This document shows positions 58,741-64,000 of a stretch of DNA of 64,000 bases, piece by piece. The DNA is from Marsupella aquatica (Eukaryota; Marchantiophyta). The stretch covers positions 7,688,001 to 7,752,000 of the forward strand of contig OZ316894.1 of assembly GCA_973895155.1 (NCBI GenBank), read 5' to 3'. The translations under genes and the position numbers were made by a program. Position 1 is the first letter of the stretch; the number at the start of each line of letters is the position of its first letter. Under the pieces are notes generated by a model. The model was given only the letters and a program-made list of their open reading frames with translations. It was not told the DNA's origin and searched no databases.

Positions 58741-59600
58741 TTCAGGAGGTCCACTTTGGGGCTACATGATTCCTATGAGGACAAATTGGAGAGTGAATTA
58801 TATCCATGATTTCTACGAGGGCAAATTGGAGACCACATTTTACCTACAAGCGCGAAACTGACATCAAAGCGACTAGAAATGAGCAGAGGGAAGGTATCAA
58901 ATCTTCAGAATGATGCTCTGTTCATGTGAAGATTGACCTAATCATCAACCAGTTCATTGGATATAAAGCTACGGCTCTGTGAAGCATTTATTTTCAGTTC
59001 GGTGCATCTAAGAATGAAATGTCGATTCTGCGAAGCATCCAATTCCCCAGTTTTGTGAAGCATCTAAATTGCAGTCCTGCAAAGCATCAAATTGAATTTC
59101 AGTTCTATAGCGATTTGGTCGTCCTCGACACTTTTCAATTGCATTAACAATCACCCCGCTGAAGCTCATCGTTCCACGCAGTTCTCAGAATACCCCCTAT
59201 GGATCGAGATTCAGAGAACCTATCTGCAATGAAACGAATGCACATGAATCAATCTCTCTCCGGGGACCATAGAAACGACACCCGATAGTGGCAGAAATTG
59301 TGTTGAGGCAAAGAATGTGTCTTGATTCAGAACACTCTTGCTGAGTATTGATTCTTCATAACGAGACTAGCGAAGTTTTCAGAGAGATCTGCAGCTGTAG
59401 TGATACAGATGGAAACCCATGAAGAAAGCGTGCTGCCGACAACGATCTGAAAAATTTGAGTGCTAGAACCGGAGTCTCCGTACCCCTCATGAAAAACATA
59501 GAGGAGAGAGTACGTAAAAAATTGTAAGAGATGGACAACAGACCAATGAATGGCACACCACGAAATTTCTCACCAAGATTTCAATTGTTTCTTCAAAAAT
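58741..59600. other. Intergenic with degenerate GAAGCATC repeats
   Basis: A short duplication (ATGATTNCTAYGAGG, CAAATTGGAGA) lies at 58766-58850. At about 58976-59110 there are five imperfect ~30-bp units centred on CTGYGAAGCATC. No gene is recognised. Confidence 0.6.
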
Positions 59601-60105
59601 GTTCATGGAATAAGTGATTGGGAGAGTGGGCTTGGAATCATGCATTAATTGAGCATTTAGAGGCCTCAAACCAATACTCACCGGTGAACCACTAGTATGG
59701 ATTCCTCTGATCATTCGACAGAGAAATCTTCCATAGAAATGGCAGAGTATTTCATGAATTTTCACTCTGCAATTTTATTTGTACTGAGTATTTGTTCATG
59801 GAATCAAGTTCGCAGGGGTGGGCTTTGAATCATGCCTTAACCGAGGAAGGTGGAAGAGGGCCTGGAATGAATGCACATTGGTAAACCAGAACTGTGGATT
59901 CCTCTCAGATTCGACAGAGATCAATCAGAAAATGGCAGATCATTCCATCAATTTTCTCTCTAAATTTGTAAGTCTGCATGAGAATTTGTTCATGGAATCA
60001 AGTTGGCATTGGTGGGCTCTGCCCCATGTTTTAACCGAGGAAGGAGGAGGAGGGCTCCAATGACAGCTCACCGGTGAACCAGGAGTTTGGAACCGTCTGC
60101 AGATT
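59601..60105 (+). repeat. ~194-bp tandem repeat upstream of CCDC146
   Basis: Units start GTTCATGGAAT at 59601, 59794 and 59988, so the periods are 193 and 194 bases; the third is cut short. Shared blocks are GGGCTTNGAATCATGC, TTAACCGAGGAAGG, CACCGGTGAACCA, GGATTCCTCT, TTCGACAGAGA, AAATGGCAGA and AATTTTCTCT. The third unit runs into the 5' end of the long CCDC146 frame, so the first ~20 codons of that frame (60074-60139) are repeat-derived. Confidence 0.88.
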
Positions 60106-60139
60106 GAGTAGTCACAAGCTTGTCCTTGGTCATAGTCGA

Positions 60140-62938
60140 ATGGCCTCGATGGAAGAGCCATTTGATCCAACAGAAGAGCACTTCATCTTGAAGGAGGTCG
60201 CGGATATAAGAGCTATAACCCAACTTGATGATCTAGTTCGTCAGGGAGCAATTGAAAATGAGAAAGCTGTCTATGCAAAGGAAAAGTACAATGAATTGCG
60301 CAAAGCATTTCTGGCAATATTGGCCACACAGAGTTCACTCAAGCACGAGGTTGACGAAATGGAGGTCCAACTGCAGGATTTGACTGGTGAACTCGAGAAA
60401 ATTCTTAAGGACTCAGTTGAAGATGAAGAAACTTTGGAGCTTGTCAGAGAAGATGCTGAACAAGCTGAGTCCGAGGCTCAAACTTGCAAAGAGAAGGAAC
60501 AGACGGTCCTTATGGAAGTTACTGACCTCAATCAATTGCAAGAATTGTATAAGGAGAGGATTCTTGAAATTGAGAAAGAACACAACACGGCCCTCGCACC
60601 TCTTTTGAGTCGATATAAGCAAGAAATAAATGCAGCAAAGGAGGCCATAGCAGACGCTGTGATCAGGAAAGAACAATGCACAATCGAGACGGAAGAATGT
60701 AAACAGAGGCTTCAACAACTGCTGAATGACATACAAAACATCCATCTCGAAAAGAAGGCAGATCTTTCAAACCTTGAGCATCTTGAGTTCGCTCCAGAGA
60801 AAAATCGCAAGCAGGCAGACATTCTCTCGACTGCCGTGAAAGCCTTACAACTGCAAGATCAAAAGTGGAGCGACAAGGTGAAGGAGGTTGAGGCAGAGAT
60901 TGCTGGCCTTCAAGGAGCTGCAAAACACTTAGCGGAAGAACTCACAACTATCGTAGAACAAATTGAAAAGAATCGGCTTCTAATTGAGCAAAAGGAAAGA
61001 CAAACCATAGATCTTTTAAAAGATCTCGAGGTTGCCACGCTTGAAGTTGATGACTACTTAGCAGATCAGGTTAATGTGGATATGCAATTGAGGTCAAAAT
61101 CATTAGATCTAAAGCTGGAACAAGACCAGATTGTAAATCGTACGAAGGAAAAAGACAAAATCATGCGGAGGCTAAAGATTGAAGAGAATTTTGTGTCAGA
61201 CATTCGAGCATCGATTCCCATGCTCATAGTAGAGCGTGACAAAGCAAATTTCCAGGTTACATTGATCGAGAATGAGAGAAAAAAGGTAAATGCGATGGTA
61301 GACGAGCTCAGAAAAGAAATCGACCTTCAGATGCACAATTTTCTGGTTGTGGAAGCAATAGGAAAAGAAGTGTTTGTGGCTCTACGTGCGAGCCAGAAGC
61401 AGGTTGCAAAGATGGAGCTGGACGTGGCTGATTGTGCTAACACGGAGCGCTTGAAAAATCAGACTCTAAACAACTTGACAATGATGTGTGAACGTACATG
61501 TCGTTTGGCTGTTCAAAAACATCACATGTGGAAGGATGCTGTCCGAAAACTTCACATGATGGATATAATGGTGAGGAATACAATTAAAAGAGATCTTGAA
61601 TTGGAACAGCAAATAAAGGATGGAGTCCTCTTGTACAATCTTGTAAGAAGCCAACGCAACAAGTTTGCAAGTCTTGTCCAGGCAAGTGGTGTTTCCATAA
61701 CTGAGATGAAGGACAAGTTGATCACAATAACTATTGAGGTGGAGGCCCTTCAGAATGATGTGAAGTACAAGGACACAACACTCCTCAAACAGAGAGCCGA
61801 GTTTCAAGCAAGTGTTAGAGGACGCACTCAACTTCTCCTTGAACTAACAAAAAGCACTCTTCTTCTTCGGGAGAAAAACAGCCAAGCAGGTGAATTTGAA
61901 CTGGAGGTGGCCAAACTGGAAGCCTTCGTTAGCGCTTCGGAAAGGGAAATGTTGAGGACACGAAAGTTATATGGGTTGGAGGTAACTAACCGCAATCAAA
62001 CAGGGATTGCACTCATAGATCGCAATGACGAGCTTTGTATTCTATACGAAAAATTAAATGTTCAGGTTGAGGTTTTGAATGGATCGGAGACGGAGCTTCA
62101 CAAAAGGGTAGATGAAATTAAGTACTTGACCATTGAGAGCAAGCACTTGCAACAAAAAATCCTCGCAGCCTATAAACCCACGGTAGACGTTCCGAAGATG
62201 TATGACACCCTCAACAATCTCAAACAGCAATTGACAAAGGCCAAAACGATGACTGCCAGGTTGGCTGATCTTGTGGAAAATCCAGATAACCTGACAAGAT
62301 GGAAACTGCTACCAGCTCGAGATCTGACAGAGTTGGAGCTGCATCTAAAAATGACAGCGATTGATGAATTTTTCTCTGCAAAAGCGGATCAAGCTCTAGA
62401 GAAAAAGTTAATTCTTGAGGAGGTTACAATCCTTACAGATGACTTAGAGAAGCAGGCATCGAAGAATGGAATCAACAACAGAGAGTATTGGGAGCAAGTG
62501 AACCACTACCAAAGATATGTTCAGTCCCTCACTCGGCAAGTGATGGCAACTGTTTCTGAGCTCTCTCTTTGTCAGGCCATTGTCACGACTATGAAGGAGG
62601 AGAAAGAGAGGCTTTGCGTGGAGATCTTACAAGCGTACTCATTCCTCGCCATTGGAGAGCCTCCATCGAAGGCAGCTACCAAAGAGTGGTTGGCTAAGGA
62701 AAGAGAAAAGGAATTCTTGCTGAGGGCAGAGGAAAATCGAGATAATAGAATCACAGGAAACGAGCCTGCCGGTGACAAAAGAAAAAGTAGCACAGCAAAG
62801 CAACGGCCAAATGCATATATGGAAGAGGATCTCGGTTTACCAAAACCGTTTGGATTATATTCGCCTTTCAAACCCTCTGATCCAGGGGGTCAAATGCGTC
62901 ATTATAAAAACCCTGACCCCAAGCCTCTTGAGCTCTAG
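60140..62938 (+). CDS. CCDC146: CCDC146/MBO2-like flagellar coiled-coil protein
   Basis: Axoneme/basal-body-associated coiled-coil protein; the Chlamydomonas relative MBO2 is a flagellar protein needed for normal motility, and human CCDC146 is needed for sperm flagella. One uninterrupted exon encodes 932 aa from Met at 60140 (MASMEEPFDPTEE). The frame is open from an earlier ATG at 60074 (954 aa), but that stretch is repeat-derived, so I prefer 60140. Nearly the whole protein is heptad-type, Glu/Lys/Gln-rich coiled coil. Family blocks are NRNQTGIALIDRNDELCILY with EKLNVQ, LLPARDLTELEL, VSELSLCQA, ATKEWLAKEREKE, and the diagnostic end QRPNAYMEEDLGLPKPFGLY followed by PFKPSDPGGQMRHY and KPLEL. 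Length matches the ~955 aa animal protein. This implies flagellated sperm. The lack of introns is unusual beside its intron-rich neighbours. Confidence 0.93.
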   Translation: MASMEEPFDPTEEHFILKEVADIRAITQLDDLVRQGAIENEKAVYAKEKYNELRKAFLAILATQSSLKHEVDEMEVQLQDLTGELEKILKDSVEDEETLELVREDAEQAESEAQTCKEKEQTVLMEVTDLNQLQELYKERILEIEKEHNTALAPLLSRYKQEINAAKEAIADAVIRKEQCTIETEECKQRLQQLLNDIQNIHLEKKADLSNLEHLEFAPEKNRKQADILSTAVKALQLQDQKWSDKVKEVEAEIAGLQGAAKHLAEELTTIVEQIEKNRLLIEQKERQTIDLLKDLEVATLEVDDYLADQVNVDMQLRSKSLDLKLEQDQIVNRTKEKDKIMRRLKIEENFVSDIRASIPMLIVERDKANFQVTLIENERKKVNAMVDELRKEIDLQMHNFLVVEAIGKEVFVALRASQKQVAKMELDVADCANTERLKNQTLNNLTMMCERTCRLAVQKHHMWKDAVRKLHMMDIMVRNTIKRDLELEQQIKDGVLLYNLVRSQRNKFASLVQASGVSITEMKDKLITITIEVEALQNDVKYKDTTLLKQRAEFQASVRGRTQLLLELTKSTLLLREKNSQAGEFELEVAKLEAFVSASEREMLRTRKLYGLEVTNRNQTGIALIDRNDELCILYEKLNVQVEVLNGSETELHKRVDEIKYLTIESKHLQQKILAAYKPTVDVPKMYDTLNNLKQQLTKAKTMTARLADLVENPDNLTRWKLLPARDLTELELHLKMTAIDEFFSAKADQALEKKLILEEVTILTDDLEKQASKNGINNREYWEQVNHYQRYVQSLTRQVMATVSELSLCQAIVTTMKEEKERLCVEILQAYSFLAIGEPPSKAATKEWLAKEREKEFLLRAEENRDNRITGNEPAGDKRKSSTAKQRPNAYMEEDLGLPKPFGLYSPFKPSDPGGQMRHYKNPDPKPLEL

Positions 62939-64000
62939 AAGTCTTGAATAATTGTCTTGACATGAATTCTTCTTTATGATTCAAGAGTGTAACAAACCAG
63001 TTGAGGTATGAACTACAGTACCTCGGGAACATAGCCTTGATTATTTGGACCACCTCATTGTAGTTTAATATCTGCTCCCAGTCCAAGGGCAGGGCAGCTG
63101 AAGGATAGAGCGGAGGAGAGTTGGTTCTGCGGAGAGATCTAGACAACATGTAGAAATATTGTTTGGCATTTCAATTTTTCGGGGTTGAGTATCGTCAGCT
63201 TGGCCGTTCAATAGATTTACTAACTTCCTTGTACAAAAAGAAGCTTGAGAGGTAGAAGATATTATGACCAACGCGTAGAAATTGCTGTCATACTAGCAAT
63301 TGTAACTCTTTATTTCATGATACGACAAAAATTCACTCGATTTCTACAGATTGGAGGATTCTAGTTATCCCTCCTGAATGACAGCGGTGAGGGATTTCTC
63401 CAATTTCAGTAATTCTGATGAGACCGGTTTCTGGTAAAGTGCAGATTTATCAGCAATTGCACCTAAATGAAATCTTATACTGATTCAATTAGAGAATAGA
63501 ACTGCTTTGCTCTGTGAGAGAAGTACTAATCCACCTTCAAGGTTTCCAGAGTTCACACATGCATCTATCAGGTAGTGCAATGCATACATAAAATGCATTT
63601 ATCAATCATGAGTGGAGCAGATAATTACATAAAGCAGTTCATGCACTTGTGTAGTTGAATAGTGCGGTATGCGGGCGGGCTCAAGATATGAGGTGTAGAG
63701 CTATATGTTTGATGGACTCCCAAAGACAACATGTGCTTGTGAAATATCATTCAAATAAGTAATTGATACAAGAGTTAAGGGATTCATCTCTCCCGAGGCT
63801 AATTCCATGTTAACACACAAGCCAGTTTTATTGCATTATATACTTGTTGGCCGCACCAAGTCTCTATAGCACAAGCCCTCTTTAATTCTCAAACACTCCA
63901 TTACAACAAGTCTGAGTTCTACTCACAAGCTAACTCCAGCTTGTGTATATCCTAAGTTGCATATCTAACCCTGGTCAAACACTTTACTCTGGTTAGACTA
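62939..64000. other. 3' flank of CCDC146 and intergenic DNA
   Basis: No gene seen up to the window edge. Minus-strand frames at 62868-63149 and 63065-63271 are short and unrecognised. The final ~220 bases are of a different, slightly more C-rich composition, and may be the edge of a repeat that continues outside the window. Confidence 0.45.

Noticed and set aside
59818-60063. 81-codon plus-strand frame upstream of CCDC146
   Set aside because: Made of the ~194-bp repeat units; the frame is not kept between units.
60074-60139. Upstream ATG giving CCDC146 22 more residues
   Set aside because: The extra residues are encoded by the third unit of the tandem repeat and have no counterpart in the family, so the Met at 60140 is preferred. 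Transcript data could overturn this.

Overview
This window is nuclear DNA from a land plant. The genes have many short introns with GT/AG borders, the intergenic DNA is long and AT-leaning, and the proteins match plant families (plant dCMP deaminase, plant-type catalase, the IRE/IREH1 AGC kinase, a P-class PPR protein, SDA1). A CCDC146/MBO2-type flagellar coiled-coil protein points to a plant with swimming sperm, i.e. a bryophyte, lycophyte, fern or early gymnosperm, rather than a flowering plant. I cannot name the species from sequence alone.

Layout: (1) about 0.06-2.5 kb, + strand, the 3' part of a dCMP deaminase gene (nine exons visible; start codon not found). (2) 2.5-7.3 kb, intergenic, with a degenerate minisatellite, a ~53-bp repeat and a GC/CpG-rich island. 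(3) 7.9-12.9 kb, + strand, a ten-exon catalase (498 aa). (4) 12.9-18.2 kb, intergenic with several diverged local duplications. (5) 18.2-26.5 kb, - strand, a 17-exon IREH1-like kinase (1132 aa). (6) 26.5-37.9 kb, accessory DNA: the kinase's GC-rich upstream region, a GC-rich non-coding island at 30.1-31.7 kb, and two copia-like LTRs flanking 2.3 kb without coding capacity. (7) 37.96-41.14 kb, + strand, an intronless 1059-aa PPR protein with an in-frame internal duplication. (8) 41.1-46.0 kb, repeat-rich intergenic DNA. (9) 46.05-51.6 kb, + strand, a 15-exon SDA1 ribosome-biogenesis gene (829 aa). (10) 53.2-53.9 kb, - strand, an intronless peroxisomal enoyl-CoA isomerase ending in SKL. (11) 54-60 kb, repeat-rich. 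(12) 60.14-62.94 kb, + strand, an intronless CCDC146 homologue, preceded by ~194-bp tandem repeats.

The genes are independently placed housekeeping or cell-type genes and do not form an operon or cluster. Catalase and the enoyl-CoA isomerase both act in peroxisomes (the isomerase in fatty-acid beta-oxidation, catalase on the peroxide made there), but they lie 40 kb apart and I see no sign that this is more than chance. Exon coordinates were derived by hand from splice consensus, reading-frame continuity and family alignment recalled from knowledge; no searches were run. I found no convincing new multi-gene system. The most interesting points are the intronless CCDC146 gene with its upstream repeat array, the PPR internal duplication, the non-autonomous copia-like element with an LTR-internal VNTR, and a GC-rich island that may be organellar DNA.
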